DNA of 56,363 bases from assembly GCF_900113615.1 (NCBI RefSeq), contig NZ_FOPZ01000022.1, positions 1-56,363 of the forward strand, written 5' to 3'. The notes beneath the pieces were generated by a model. That model worked only from the letters and a program-made list of their open reading frames with translations. It did no database searches and had not been told where the DNA came from. Shown piece after piece: positions 32,780 to 41,071 of this stretch (position 1 is the stretch's first letter; each line of letters opens with the position of its first letter). The DNA comes from Halorubrum aquaticum (lineage in GTDB: Archaea > Halobacteriota > Halobacteria > Halobacteriales > Haloferacaceae). Both the position numbers and the translations under genes were made by a program.

Positions 32780-34207
32780 CTACCGATTCAGCGTGTGGAT
32801 CGCTTGGCCCTGCGCGTTCTCGGCGGCCTCCATCACGGCCTCCGAGAGCGTCGGGTGGGTGTGGACCGTCGCGGCGACGTCCTCGAGGGTGGCGCCGAGC
32901 TCGATGGCGAGTCCGACCTCCGCGATCAGTTCGGAGGCCTCGGGGCCGACGATCTGCGCGCCGAGGACGAACCCCTCGTCCGCGTCGGCGACGATCCGAA
33001 CGAAGCCGTCGGTGTGGCCGGTCGTCAGCGCGCGGCCGGAGGCGCGGAAGGGCATCTCGCCGACCGCGACGTCGAAGCCGGCCTCCTCGGCGTCCGCCCC
33101 GGTCATCCCGACGGTCCCGATCTCGGGATCCGTGAAGACGGCGGCGGGGATCGCCTGCTGGTCGAGCGCCGCCGGCTCGCCGGCGATCGTCTCGGCGGCG
33201 ACGATCCCCTCCTTCGAGGCGGCGTGCGCGAGCATCGGTTCGCCGGCGACGTCGCCCACGGCGTGGACGTGCTCGACGGCGCTCCGGGTCCGGTCGTCCG
33301 TCTCGATGAATCCTCGATCGTCGGTCTCGATCCCCGCCTTCTCGAGGTCGACCCCGCCGGTGACGGGTTCGCGACCGACCGCGACGAGGACCCTGTCGGC
33401 GGGGTAACTCGATTTCTCGCCGTCCTCGGTCTCCGTATGGACGAGGTGGCCGCCGTCTCCGGCCTCCGACCAGCCGGAGGCGCCCTCGCCGAAGTGGAAC
33501 TCGATCCCGAGGTCCTCGGCGCGCTTGCGGACGACGCGCTTCACGTCGTCCTCGTAGGGGTCGAGGACGTCCTCGAGCATCTCCACGACCGTGACCTCGG
33601 CTCCGAGCTTCGCGTAGACGGTTGCCAGTTCCATCCCGATGTAGCCGCCGCCGACGACGACGAGGCGGTCGGGGACGCTCTCGGCCGCGAGGGCCGCCTC
33701 GGAGCTCCAGACGTGGTCCTCGGCGAAGGAGAAGCCGGGGATCTCCACCGGCCGGGAGCCGGTGGCGACGATCGCGTGCTCGAACTCGATCGACTCCGAG
33801 CCCCGTCCGTCGCCGCCGTGGGCGACGCGGACGGTGTGGTCGTCGACGAAGCTCGCGGTCCCCTCGACGAGGTTCACGCCGTTGGCCTTACACAGCTTCT
33901 CGACCCCGCCGGTGAGCCGGTCGACGACCCCCTGCTTCCACTCGATCATGCGCGTGAGGTCGACGGCCGGGTCGGCGTGGATCCCCATCTCCTCGGCGGT
34001 GCCCGCCTCGTGGGCGAGCCCGCTCGCCGTGATGAGCGCCTTCGAGGGGATACAGCCGCGGTTGAGACACGCCCCGCCGTAGGCGTCCTTCTCGACCAGC
34101 GTCGTGTCCAGTCCCTTCTGTGCGGCGCGGATGGCGGCGACGTAGCCGCCCGGCCCCGCGCCGATCACCAGTACCTCCGTTCCCGTCGAGATGTCTCCGA
34201 CCACCAT
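32780..34207 (-). CDS. lpdA: Dihydrolipoyl dehydrogenase (E3)
   Basis: This 475-residue flavoprotein reoxidises dihydrolipoyl groups of E2 with NAD+. It has the FAD motif VIGAGPGGYVAAIRAAQ, the redox disulfide ACLNRGCIPSKAL, the NAD motif VVGGGYIGMELATVYAKLG, and the C-terminal interface with the catalytic HTHPTLSE His-Glu pair. The ATG at 34207 overlaps the E2 stop (TGATG); a GTG one codon upstream is possible. It is last gene of the E1a-E1b-E2-E3 operon. Confidence 0.95.
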   Translation of the reverse strand: MVVGDISTGTEVLVIGAGPGGYVAAIRAAQKGLDTTLVEKDAYGGACLNRGCIPSKALITASGLAHEAGTAEEMGIHADPAVDLTRMIEWKQGVVDRLTGGVEKLCKANGVNLVEGTASFVDDHTVRVAHGGDGRGSESIEFEHAIVATGSRPVEIPGFSFAEDHVWSSEAALAAESVPDRLVVVGGGYIGMELATVYAKLGAEVTVVEMLEDVLDPYEDDVKRVVRKRAEDLGIEFHFGEGASGWSEAGDGGHLVHTETEDGEKSSYPADRVLVAVGREPVTGGVDLEKAGIETDDRGFIETDDRTRSAVEHVHAVGDVAGEPMLAHAASKEGIVAAETIAGEPAALDQQAIPAAVFTDPEIGTVGMTGADAEEAGFDVAVGEMPFRASGRALTTGHTDGFVRIVADADEGFVLGAQIVGPEASELIAEVGLAIELGATLEDVAATVHTHPTLSEAVMEAAENAQGQAIHTLNR

Positions 34208-35952
34208 CACTCGTTCAACAACAGCAGCGGGTCTTCAAGGTGATCCATCACGGTATTCGCGAACCGGGCGGCGACCGCGCCGTCGACGACCCGGTGGTCT
34301 ATCGACAGCGACAGCGGCAGCGTCGGGGCCGGAACGACCTCGTAGCCCTCCTCGTCGTCGCCGAAGAACTCGTCGTCGATCGCGGACCGCTCCCGCACGA
34401 CGGGGCGTCTCTCGATCGCACCGAGTCCCAGGATGGCGGTCTCGGGGTAGTTGATGATCGGCGTCGCGTACTCGCCGCCGATCGCCCCGAAGTTGGTGAG
34501 CGTGAACGTGCCGCCGCGGAGCTCCGCGGGCGTGAGCGAGCGGTCGCGCGCCCGAGCGGCGAGGTCGGTCACCTCGGCGGCCAGCTCGAAGAGCCCCTTC
34601 TCGTCGACGTCCTCGACTACCGGGACCATCAGTCCCGCGTCGGTCGCCACCGCGACGCCGAAGTGGTACTCGTCCTTCAAGACGATCTCCTCGTTCTCCT
34701 CGCGCAGTTCGCTGTTGAGGATCGGGTACTCCCGTAACCCGGCGAGGACCGCCTTCATCACGAACGGCAGGTAGGTGAGGGACACTCCCTCCTCGGCCGC
34801 CTTGGGTTTCAGCCGATCGCGGGCCGCGACGAGCGCGTCGACCTCGGCGGTGTCGTGGTGCGTGACGTGTGGGGCCGTGAACTTCGACTCCTCCATGCGT
34901 TGGCCGATCGTCCGGCGGACGCCCCGGTACGGGATCGTCTCCCCGGGCGCGTCGGCCTCGTCCCCGGCAGCGACGGTATCCGGAGCGACGTCCGCAGCCG
35001 CGTCGTCGGCATCGGTCGACACCGTGGCCGCCGTCGACGTGGGCGCGTCGACCGAGGGGTCCGCGGGAGCCGGCTCGGACTCGACGCCCCCCGTGACCGT
35101 CGCGTCGGGTTCCGGCGACGCGTCGAGTTCCGGTGACGTGCCGGCCTCGACCGTCTCGACGTACGCGCGGACGCGTTCCTCGTCGACGAAGGCCTCGCCC
35201 TCGCGTGTCTCGTCGGTGGGTACCTCGTCGACGTCGACGCCGAGTTCGCGCGCGAGTTTCCGGGTCGCGGGCGTCGCGAGGGTCCGCTCTCGGTCGGCGG
35301 GGTCTGGCCCGGCTCCCGATTCCGCCATGGTCGTCGCGTCCGTCTCCTCCACGGAGCCACGCTTGCTCACCGCGGACTTCCGGTCGCCGGAGCCGACGTC
35401 GACCGGCTTCGGGGCCGGTGCGTCGGCCTCGTCGGCGCCCGAGTCTCCGGAGTCCCCGGAGTCCGCGTGCTCGCGTACGTCGCGTTCGGAGACCCGACCG
35501 CCGGAGCCACTCCCTTCGACGGCCCCGAGGTCGACCCCGAGTTCGCGAGCGAGGCGACGGACCGACGGCGGGGCGAACGTACGACCCGACGAGGTGTCCG
35601 GCTCGGCCTCGACGGAAGTCGGTTCGGCGTCGGCCGACCCCGCGCCGACCGAACCTGCGTCGGTCGGCTCTCCGTCAGCCGAGCCCGTGTCGGCCGACTC
35701 CTCGCCCGCCTCGTCGACGCGGAACGAGATGAGCACGTCGCCGACGGGAACGACGTCGCCCTCCTCGACGAACAGTTCCTCGACGATGCCGTCGTAGCTC
35801 GAGGGCACCTCGACGAGCGCCTTGTCGGTCTCGACCTCGGCGACGGGCTGATCCTCCTCGACGCGGTCGCCGGGCGCGACCAGCCACGAGACCAGTTCGC
35901 CCTCGGCGACTCCCTCGCCGACGTCCGGAAGTCGGAACTCCTCTATCGTCAT
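34207..35952 (-). CDS. 2-oxoacid dehydrogenase complex E2 (lipoyl acyltransferase) with two E3-binding-type domains
   Basis: This 581-residue protein starts at ATG 35952, overlapping the E1 beta stop (ATGA). A single lipoyl domain (about 3-78) has the lipoyl lysine in ETDKALVEV (K44). Long acidic/Thr-Ala linkers separate a canonical peripheral-subunit-binding domain (about 126-161, PSVRRLARELGVD...GSGGRVSERDV) from a second copy (about 225-266, PATRKLARELGVDVDEV). The second lacks the Gly-Arg-Val loop. The catalytic domain (about 338-581) carries SIDHRVVDGA (His553). The acyl substrate (pyruvate or branched-chain 2-oxoacid) cannot be told from sequence. Confidence 0.93.
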   Translation of the reverse strand: MTIEEFRLPDVGEGVAEGELVSWLVAPGDRVEEDQPVAEVETDKALVEVPSSYDGIVEELFVEEGDVVPVGDVLISFRVDEAGEESADTGSADGEPTDAGSVGAGSADAEPTSVEAEPDTSSGRTFAPPSVRRLARELGVDLGAVEGSGSGGRVSERDVREHADSGDSGDSGADEADAPAPKPVDVGSGDRKSAVSKRGSVEETDATTMAESGAGPDPADRERTLATPATRKLARELGVDVDEVPTDETREGEAFVDEERVRAYVETVEAGTSPELDASPEPDATVTGGVESEPAPADPSVDAPTSTAATVSTDADDAAADVAPDTVAAGDEADAPGETIPYRGVRRTIGQRMEESKFTAPHVTHHDTAEVDALVAARDRLKPKAAEEGVSLTYLPFVMKAVLAGLREYPILNSELREENEEIVLKDEYHFGVAVATDAGLMVPVVEDVDEKGLFELAAEVTDLAARARDRSLTPAELRGGTFTLTNFGAIGGEYATPIINYPETAILGLGAIERRPVVRERSAIDDEFFGDDEEGYEVVPAPTLPLSLSIDHRVVDGAVAARFANTVMDHLEDPLLLLNE

Positions 35953-36941
35953 GGGCTGAACCCCGCGACCTCCCTGATGCCCTCCTCGATACGCTTCGCG
36001 CTCGGGAGGTAGTAGTCCTCGAGCGCGTACAGCGGGTACGGCACGTCGAACCCGGTTATCCGCTCGATCGGGGCCTCTTGGTACAACAGCGCCTCCTCCT
36101 GGAGGATCGCCGTGATCTCCGCGGCGATCCCGGCCGTCCGCGGGGCCTCGTGGACCACGGCCGCGCGGCCGGTGCGTTCGAAGGCGTCGACGATCGCCTC
36201 CCGGTCGAGCGGCGAGATCGTCCGCAGGTCGAGCACCTCGCACTCGATCCCGTCCTCGGCGAGCGTCTCGGCCGCCTCGAGGGTCGGGCGGGTCATCGCG
36301 CCGTAGGTGAAGACGGCGACGTCGTCGCCCTCGCGTCTGGTCGCCGCCTCGCCGATCGGGACGGTGTAGGGCTCCTCGGGGACTTCCTCGCGGAACGCGC
36401 GGTAGATCAGCTTCGGCTCGAGGAAGATCACGGGGTCGGGGTCGCGGATCGACGCCGCGAGCAGTCCCTTCGTGTCGTAGGGGGTGGAGGGGGTCACGAC
36501 CTTCAACCCGGCCTCGTGGGCGTAGAAGGCCTCCTTTGACTCCGAGTGGTGTTCGGGCGCGCGGATCCCGCCCCCGTAGGGGGCCCGGAGGGTCATCGGC
36601 AGCGTGAACCGCCCCCGCGAGCGGGCTCGAAACCGGGCCATGTGCGAGACGATCTGGTCGTAGCCGGGATACATGAACCCGGAGAACTGGATCTCCGGGA
36701 CCGGCCGCATCCCCATGGCGGCCATCCCGACCGCGCAGCCGACGATGGCGGACTCCGCGAGCGGGGTGTCGACGACGCGGTCGCCGCCGAACTCGTCGTA
36801 CAGCCCCTCGGTCGCGCGGAAGACGCCGCCGTTCCTCCCGACGTCCTGTCCCATCACGACGACGTCCTCGTCCTCGCGGAGCTCGGTGGAAAGCCCGTCC
36901 CGGACCGCCTGTACCAGCGTGAGGTTCTGCGTGTCGCTCAT
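35949..36941 (-). CDS. 2-oxoacid dehydrogenase E1 component, beta subunit
   Basis: This 330-residue transketolase-like subunit has TLVQAVRDGLSTELREDEDV, GQDVGRNGGVFRATEGL, the TPLAESAIVGCAVGMA motif and the C-terminal DLRTISPLDREAIV with VVHEAPRTAGIAAEI. With E1 alpha it forms the thiamine-diphosphate decarboxylase of the complex. Its ATG abuts the E1 alpha stop with no gap, and its stop overlaps the E2 start, so expression is tightly coupled. Confidence 0.94.
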   Translation of the reverse strand: MSDTQNLTLVQAVRDGLSTELREDEDVVVMGQDVGRNGGVFRATEGLYDEFGGDRVVDTPLAESAIVGCAVGMAAMGMRPVPEIQFSGFMYPGYDQIVSHMARFRARSRGRFTLPMTLRAPYGGGIRAPEHHSESKEAFYAHEAGLKVVTPSTPYDTKGLLAASIRDPDPVIFLEPKLIYRAFREEVPEEPYTVPIGEAATRREGDDVAVFTYGAMTRPTLEAAETLAEDGIECEVLDLRTISPLDREAIVDAFERTGRAAVVHEAPRTAGIAAEITAILQEEALLYQEAPIERITGFDVPYPLYALEDYYLPSAKRIEEGIREVAGFSP

Positions 36942-38057
36942 TTATTCACCCAGAAACGCCGCGTCGCCGTGTTCCTCGCGGAGGGTCTCGACCTCCGCGT
37001 ACTGCGCTTCCAACTCGGACGGGAGCTCGGCGTAGGCGTGCTCGAACAGCGCCCGCGGCTCCGGGCGGGGAACCGACTCCGCCGTCTCGATGGCGTCGGC
37101 GACGCGCTTCTCGACCTCGGCTTCGATCGCGGCGACGCGGTCGTCGTCGAGGATCCCCTCCGAGCGGAGGTACCGCTCCAGCCGCGGGATCGGGTCCTTG
37201 CGCCGCCACTTCCGGACCTCGTCGTCGTCGCGGTAGACGGTCGGGTCGTCGGCAGTGGTGTGCGCGCCGAAGCGGTACTGTATCGCCTCGATCAGCGTCG
37301 GTCGGAGCCGGCCCTCCGGCGGGTCTCGCGCCTTCTCGACGGCCGCCTCCGTGACTTTGTACACCGCGAGCGGGTCCATTCCGTCGACCTGGAGGCCGTC
37401 GAAGCCGTACGCCTCCGCCTTCTGTGCCAGCGTCGCGCTCCTCGTCTGTCGCTCGCGCGGCACGGAGATCGCCCACCCGTTGTTGTTACAGAAGAACACC
37501 GTGGGGGTATCGAAGACGCCCGCGAAGTTACACCCCTCATGGAAGTCGCCCTCGCTCGTCGCGCCGTCGCCGAAGTAACAGACGAAGACGTCGTTCTCGC
37601 CCCGGAGCTTCGACGCCCACGCGCCCCCGACGGCGTGCGGCACCTGCGAGGCGATCGGCACCGCGATCGGGAACGCTCTGACGTCCTCAGGCGGTTTCGC
37701 ACCGTCACCGTGGCCCATCCAGTAGAGCAGCGTCTTTTCGGGGGGAAGTCCCCGAACGAACGCGGCACCGTGCTCGCGGTAGGAGGGGACGATCCAGTCG
37801 GTCTCGCCGAGCGCGGTCGCCGACCCGACCTGTGCGCCCTCCTGTCCGGACAGCGGCGGGTACGTCCCCATCCGTCCCTGTCTCTGGAGACTCACCGCCC
37901 GCTCGTCGAAGTGCCGGGCCAGCCGCATGTCGCGATAGATCCCGACCAGTTCGGCCTCGTCGAGGTCGGGCACGTCGCCGACGACCGTGCCGTCCTCGTC
38001 GAGGACGCGGACCGGGTCGTCGTACGCCCTGTCGAACACGCTCACGGTCGGAGCCAC
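36942..38057 (-). CDS. 2-oxoacid dehydrogenase E1 component, alpha subunit
   Basis: This subunit (371 residues from GTG 38057) carries the thiamine-diphosphate signature GDGATSEGDFHEGCNFAGVF...NNGWAIS. It also has the phosphorylation-loop region RFGAHTTADDPTVYRDDDEV seen in branched-chain/pyruvate E1 alpha. The start is uncertain: GTG 38045 (four codons later) has an SD-like AGGGGTGG before it and overlaps the stop of a 7-codon leader ORF. It heads the four-gene operon. Haloarchaea mainly use ferredoxin oxidoreductases for pyruvate, so the true substrate of these complexes is open. Confidence 0.92.
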   Translation of the reverse strand: MAPTVSVFDRAYDDPVRVLDEDGTVVGDVPDLDEAELVGIYRDMRLARHFDERAVSLQRQGRMGTYPPLSGQEGAQVGSATALGETDWIVPSYREHGAAFVRGLPPEKTLLYWMGHGDGAKPPEDVRAFPIAVPIASQVPHAVGGAWASKLRGENDVFVCYFGDGATSEGDFHEGCNFAGVFDTPTVFFCNNNGWAISVPRERQTRSATLAQKAEAYGFDGLQVDGMDPLAVYKVTEAAVEKARDPPEGRLRPTLIEAIQYRFGAHTTADDPTVYRDDDEVRKWRRKDPIPRLERYLRSEGILDDDRVAAIEAEVEKRVADAIETAESVPRPEPRALFEHAYAELPSELEAQYAEVETLREEHGDAAFLGE

Positions 38058-38065
38058 CCCTTCAT
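38042..38065 (-). CDS. Possible 7-codon leaderless upstream ORF before E1 alpha
   Basis: The ATG at 38065 is about 27 nt after the TATA-like ATATTA (38089-38094), so the mRNA should begin there. The frame reads MKGWLRP and stops with TGA at 38042-38044, out of frame with E1 alpha. The stop overlaps GTG 38045 of E1 alpha (GTGA). It is very short, so evidence is positional only. Confidence 0.25.
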   Translation of the reverse strand: MKGWLRP

Positions 38066-38319
38066 GTCAGTACAGTCCGACGCCCGGGTAATATCCTTTT
38101 CGTCGGTCGGTTTATAATGGACAGAAATCGGCAGGTAGTGCGAATATACATCTAGCATACTGCTCTATAACCAATGATTCGTAAACCATACGCCGCGAGA
38201 GCGGCAATCCTTTCGTCGAATCCCCGAGTTCGGCGAACATACTGAACAAACGTGATGGTTGGGGGGATCCGTCCGCGTAGCGACTGGAGACGGGGGAGAA
38301 GGTTCGGTCGGAGGGATCG
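38066..38319. promoter_or_regulatory. Intergenic region with the 2-oxoacid dehydrogenase operon promoter
   Basis: On the minus strand ATATTA (38089-38094) is the TATA-like element of the operon. The rest is AT-rich for this genome (38100-38190) and contains a perfect hairpin GCCGC-GAGA-GCGGC (38192-38205), which could terminate the RHH gene upstream. No gene is seen. Confidence 0.45.
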
Positions 38320-38724
38320 CTACCCGAGCCGGAAGGAGGGCTCGTCCGGCTCGCCGTCGAGGTCCTCCAGTTGGATCACGTCCTCGTCCTCGTCCTCGAG
38401 CTGCTCGCGGAGGTAGTTGACGTAGCGTTTGTGCTCCTCGAGCTGCTCGCGGAGGTGGTCGGCCTCGAGCTCCAGGCGTTCGTGCTCCCGGACGAAGCTC
38501 TTGGGAACCTCGATCTTCGGGGGGAACGACTCGTCGCTGTCGCCCATGCTCTCGAGCTCCGCCTCGGGGATGACGCGGACCTGTCCGTCGTGGGCAACGA
38601 GCGTATCCACGTAATCCCGGAAGACGGCCGAAAGCGAGATGTCCCGCTCCTCGGCGATGTCCCGGAGGGTCTCGAAGGCGTCCTCGTTGACGCGGAACGA
38701 GATCGTTTTGTTCTTGTTGCCCAT
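38320..38724 (-). CDS. Ribbon-helix-helix protein with C-terminal coiled coil
   Basis: This 134-residue protein starts at ATG 38724; a GTG one codon upstream is possible. The N-terminus NKNKTISFRVNEDAFETLRD followed by ISLSAVFRDYVDTLVAHDG fits a ribbon-helix-helix DNA-binding domain. Residues about 78-115 (FVREHERLELEADHLREQLE, HKRYVNYLREQLEDEDED) form a charged coiled coil, and the tail is acidic. It is probably a transcription regulator or chromosome-associated protein with unknown targets. TTAAG at 38750-38754 gives leaderless spacing. It is immediately upstream of the 2-oxoacid dehydrogenase operon on the same strand. Confidence 0.7.
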   Translation of the reverse strand: MGNKNKTISFRVNEDAFETLRDIAEERDISLSAVFRDYVDTLVAHDGQVRVIPEAELESMGDSDESFPPKIEVPKSFVREHERLELEADHLREQLEEHKRYVNYLREQLEDEDEDVIQLEDLDGEPDEPSFRLG

Positions 38725-38844
38725 CACCGTCCGATCGTCACGCGGACCACTTAAGCGTTTGTCAGACGGTCTCAGGCGTCCGTTGGCGTCGTTTCCGGGA
38801 GCCGAAACGTCGACGCGGCGTCGGATCTCGGTCGCCGTGGACCG

Positions 38845-39492
38845 TCAGATCCCGGCCGCGTCGGGCGCTTCCGCGTCGTCGGCCTCGGCGTCGTCGGCGC
38901 CGGCCTCGGGATCGAGCTCGTCGGTCTCGTCGAGGTCCTCGAGGGCCGCCAGCGCCGCGGCCTTGTACGTCTCGGGGTCGAGCTCGTACTCGTCGCGGGC
39001 CATCCGCGCGTACTCGTTCCCCTCGTCGTCGAAGGCGGCCACGCGCGCGATCGTCCGGTTCGCGGTCTCGGCGACCCAGCGGTCGCGGACGGTCGCGTCG
39101 ACCTCCGTGATCGACTCGGGGCGGACCGAGACGCGGACCGTCCCGTCGTCGGTCTCGTACGTCCGGGGCTTTCCGACGACCGCGACGTACGCGGGCGGCT
39201 CGAGGTCCCGGAGCTTCGAGGCGGCCTCTGGCTGGTACTGCCCGGCGTAGACGAAGAACGTCCCGGTGGGGTCGACGACCCGGCCCCGCCAGTACTCGCT
39301 GTCCTCGCCGACGTCCTCCTTCTCGGTGAGGGTACCGACGAAGAAGACGCGGTTGGCGGACTCGCCCGTCGGCAACAGCAGGTAGACGGGCGCGCGCTCG
39401 TCGTCGGACTCCTTGAACGTGTAGCCGGCGTCGTTGAACTCGCTCGCGAAGACGCGCCGGGCGACCTCTCGGGTGGGGGTTGACTGGCTCAT
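38845..39492 (-). CDS. RPA-associated protein (rpap3-like, COG3390 family)
   Basis: This 215-residue protein has an OB-fold-like N-terminal domain (PTREVARRVFASEFNDAGYT, VYLLLPTGESANRVFFVGTL, YWRGRVVDPTGTFFVYAGQY). A helical region and a very acidic Asp/Glu/Ala tail follow. In haloarchaea such proteins are encoded with, and bind, single-stranded-DNA-binding RPA proteins. The ATG is 1 nt after the rpa stop, so they are cotranscribed. Confidence 0.88.
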   Translation of the reverse strand: MSQSTPTREVARRVFASEFNDAGYTFKESDDERAPVYLLLPTGESANRVFFVGTLTEKEDVGEDSEYWRGRVVDPTGTFFVYAGQYQPEAASKLRDLEPPAYVAVVGKPRTYETDDGTVRVSVRPESITEVDATVRDRWVAETANRTIARVAAFDDEGNEYARMARDEYELDPETYKAAALAALEDLDETDELDPEAGADDAEADDAEAPDAAGI

Positions 39493-39493
39493 T

Positions 39494-40420
39494 TCAGATC
39501 GACCTCGCTTCGATCAGCGCGCTCTCGACGTCGACGGCACCGGGTTCCTCCATCTCGTCGACCAGGACGTACCGGCCGAACGTCGGCCCGGTGACGCGGT
39601 AGTAGCGGCCGAGGACGTCCTCGGCCATCTCCTCGGCGACGACGGTCGTGTCGAGCGCGTCCATCGCCATGTCCTTGGCCTCCTCGAGGCCCATCCCGGT
39701 GAGCTCCTCGGTGGCCTCGCGGTCGAAGATGACCTCGGTGACGGTCTCGCCGTCGTCGAGGACGCCCTTGATCCGGAGGTCGAACTCGCCCTCGACCTGG
39801 CCGTGCTCGGAACACCGCCCGTTCTGGAGGACGCGGGTACAGTCCTCCTCGGGACAGCGCTTGATCAGCCCGGAGCCGGACTGGATGTCGACGAGCGCGC
39901 CCTCGACGGTCTCGGCGTTGTCGCCGACCTCGATCTCCTCGTCGATCTCCGTGATCCCTGTCGTGCGGTTGAGCTTCACCGAGTAGCTCCCCTCGTACTC
40001 GTCGGTGACGACGTTCGAGAGCTCGTAGGACGCCCCCTCCTCCAGTTCGGGGAGGTCGGAGGTCTCGAAGGCGACGAACTTGATCGTGCCCGACTCGTCG
40101 CCGACGAGCCCGACCTGCGAGATCGAGTCGCTTCGGGGCTCCCAGAGGTCGACCAGCTTCACGCGCAGGTCGACCCACTGCTCGTCCTCGTCGATGTCGT
40201 TCACTTGAACTCGTTCCGTCCCGCCGCGGCCGAGCTCGTCGCGCTCCATCCCGGCGTCGTCGAGGTAGCTGTTAGTGACGCTCCGGCGCGCCTCCTCGAG
40301 CGGCACGCGGTACTCGTTGACGAGGTTCTCCAGCCGCTCTTCGATCTCGTCGGGACCCACCTCGAGGTGGTCCGAGAACTGTTCCGCTATCGCTTCCGCT
40401 TCCTGTCGCAGTTCGCTCAT
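39494..40420 (-). CDS. Single-stranded DNA-binding replication protein A (rpa3-like)
   Basis: This 308-residue protein has two OB folds (about 65-165, from VNDIDEDEQWVDLRVKLVDL; and about 170-275) and a zinc-finger-type CPEEDCTRVLQNGRC...H near residue 185. The size and the single rpap partner fit the haloarchaeal RPA3 type better than the longer RPA1. It coats ssDNA in replication and repair. It is leadered: TTTTAATA on the minus strand (40480-40487) gives a leader of about 37 nt with GGAGG at 40431-40435, 10 nt from the ATG. Confidence 0.9.
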   Translation of the reverse strand: MSELRQEAEAIAEQFSDHLEVGPDEIEERLENLVNEYRVPLEEARRSVTNSYLDDAGMERDELGRGGTERVQVNDIDEDEQWVDLRVKLVDLWEPRSDSISQVGLVGDESGTIKFVAFETSDLPELEEGASYELSNVVTDEYEGSYSVKLNRTTGITEIDEEIEVGDNAETVEGALVDIQSGSGLIKRCPEEDCTRVLQNGRCSEHGQVEGEFDLRIKGVLDDGETVTEVIFDREATEELTGMGLEEAKDMAMDALDTTVVAEEMAEDVLGRYYRVTGPTFGRYVLVDEMEEPGAVDVESALIEARSI

Positions 40421-40725
40421 GGGTGTCTCGCCTCCGGTCGTGTTTCAATGGGAGGCGTACGACGGTTGGTTCCTCATGCTATTAAAACGCGTGTGACCGC
40501 GGTGAAAGTGACCGCGCGACCGGCGTCGATCGGCCGTCATCCGGCGGTTATCGGTCGGTTTTCGACCGGGAGTCAGACAACCGTCAGACGCACGTCAGCC
40601 ACGCGCGGGCTCCGTTTCGAGTGGAACGCTCACACGGGTCGCGTTCACGGACGACGGTCGAGCCGTGGATAGTGGTGGGCTGCGGGCGGCAACGGACCTA
40701 TACTCCGGGCGGCCGAAGCCGGGGT
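40421..40725. promoter_or_regulatory. Intergenic region with divergent rpa3 and 40726 promoters
   Basis: It holds the rpa3 TATA (40480-40487) and Shine-Dalgarno on the minus strand, and CCTATACTCC (40695-40704) as TATA for the plus-strand gene at 40726. The middle is GC-rich with short repeats (GACCG, CGGTC) and no gene. Confidence 0.5.
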
Positions 40726-41028
40726 ATGGACGACCGGCTCGAACGGGTGATCCGCCAGCAGCTCCGGAAGGCCGGCCGGCAGTTCGAGGAGGCCAAGAAG
40801 GCGTACGCGGAGGGTCGGGGGGACCCCGACGGCGAGAACGCGGGCGCGGAGCTGTACGACCTGCCGACCGACGACGACGGCCGAGCGCGGATCGTCTGTC
40901 GACGGCACGCCGAGCGGCGGGCGGTCACCGTCGACGCCGAGGGCCGCCCGGACTGTTTCGAGTCGGGTCACGCCGACTGCGAGGGCTGTGCCGAGGACGT
41001 CCGGGACGGCTACGTCGAGACGTGGTGA
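40726..41028 (+). CDS. Small cysteine/histidine-rich haloarchaeal protein (DUF7091-like)
   Basis: This 100-residue protein opens with a charged helix (MDDRLERVIRQQLRKAGRQF) and ends with a C/H cluster: CRRHAERRAVTVD, then CFESGHADCEGCAEDV. These residues could bind one zinc ion. Function is unknown, and the DUF name is uncertain. ATG 40726 is at leaderless spacing from CTATACT. A longer in-frame start at 40621 is rejected. Confidence 0.65.
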   Translation: MDDRLERVIRQQLRKAGRQFEEAKKAYAEGRGDPDGENAGAELYDLPTDDDGRARIVCRRHAERRAVTVDAEGRPDCFESGHADCEGCAEDVRDGYVETW

Positions 41029-41071
41029 CCGGCGGGGGAGCTTTTATTCCTCCGTCGCGTGCGGGAGTGAC

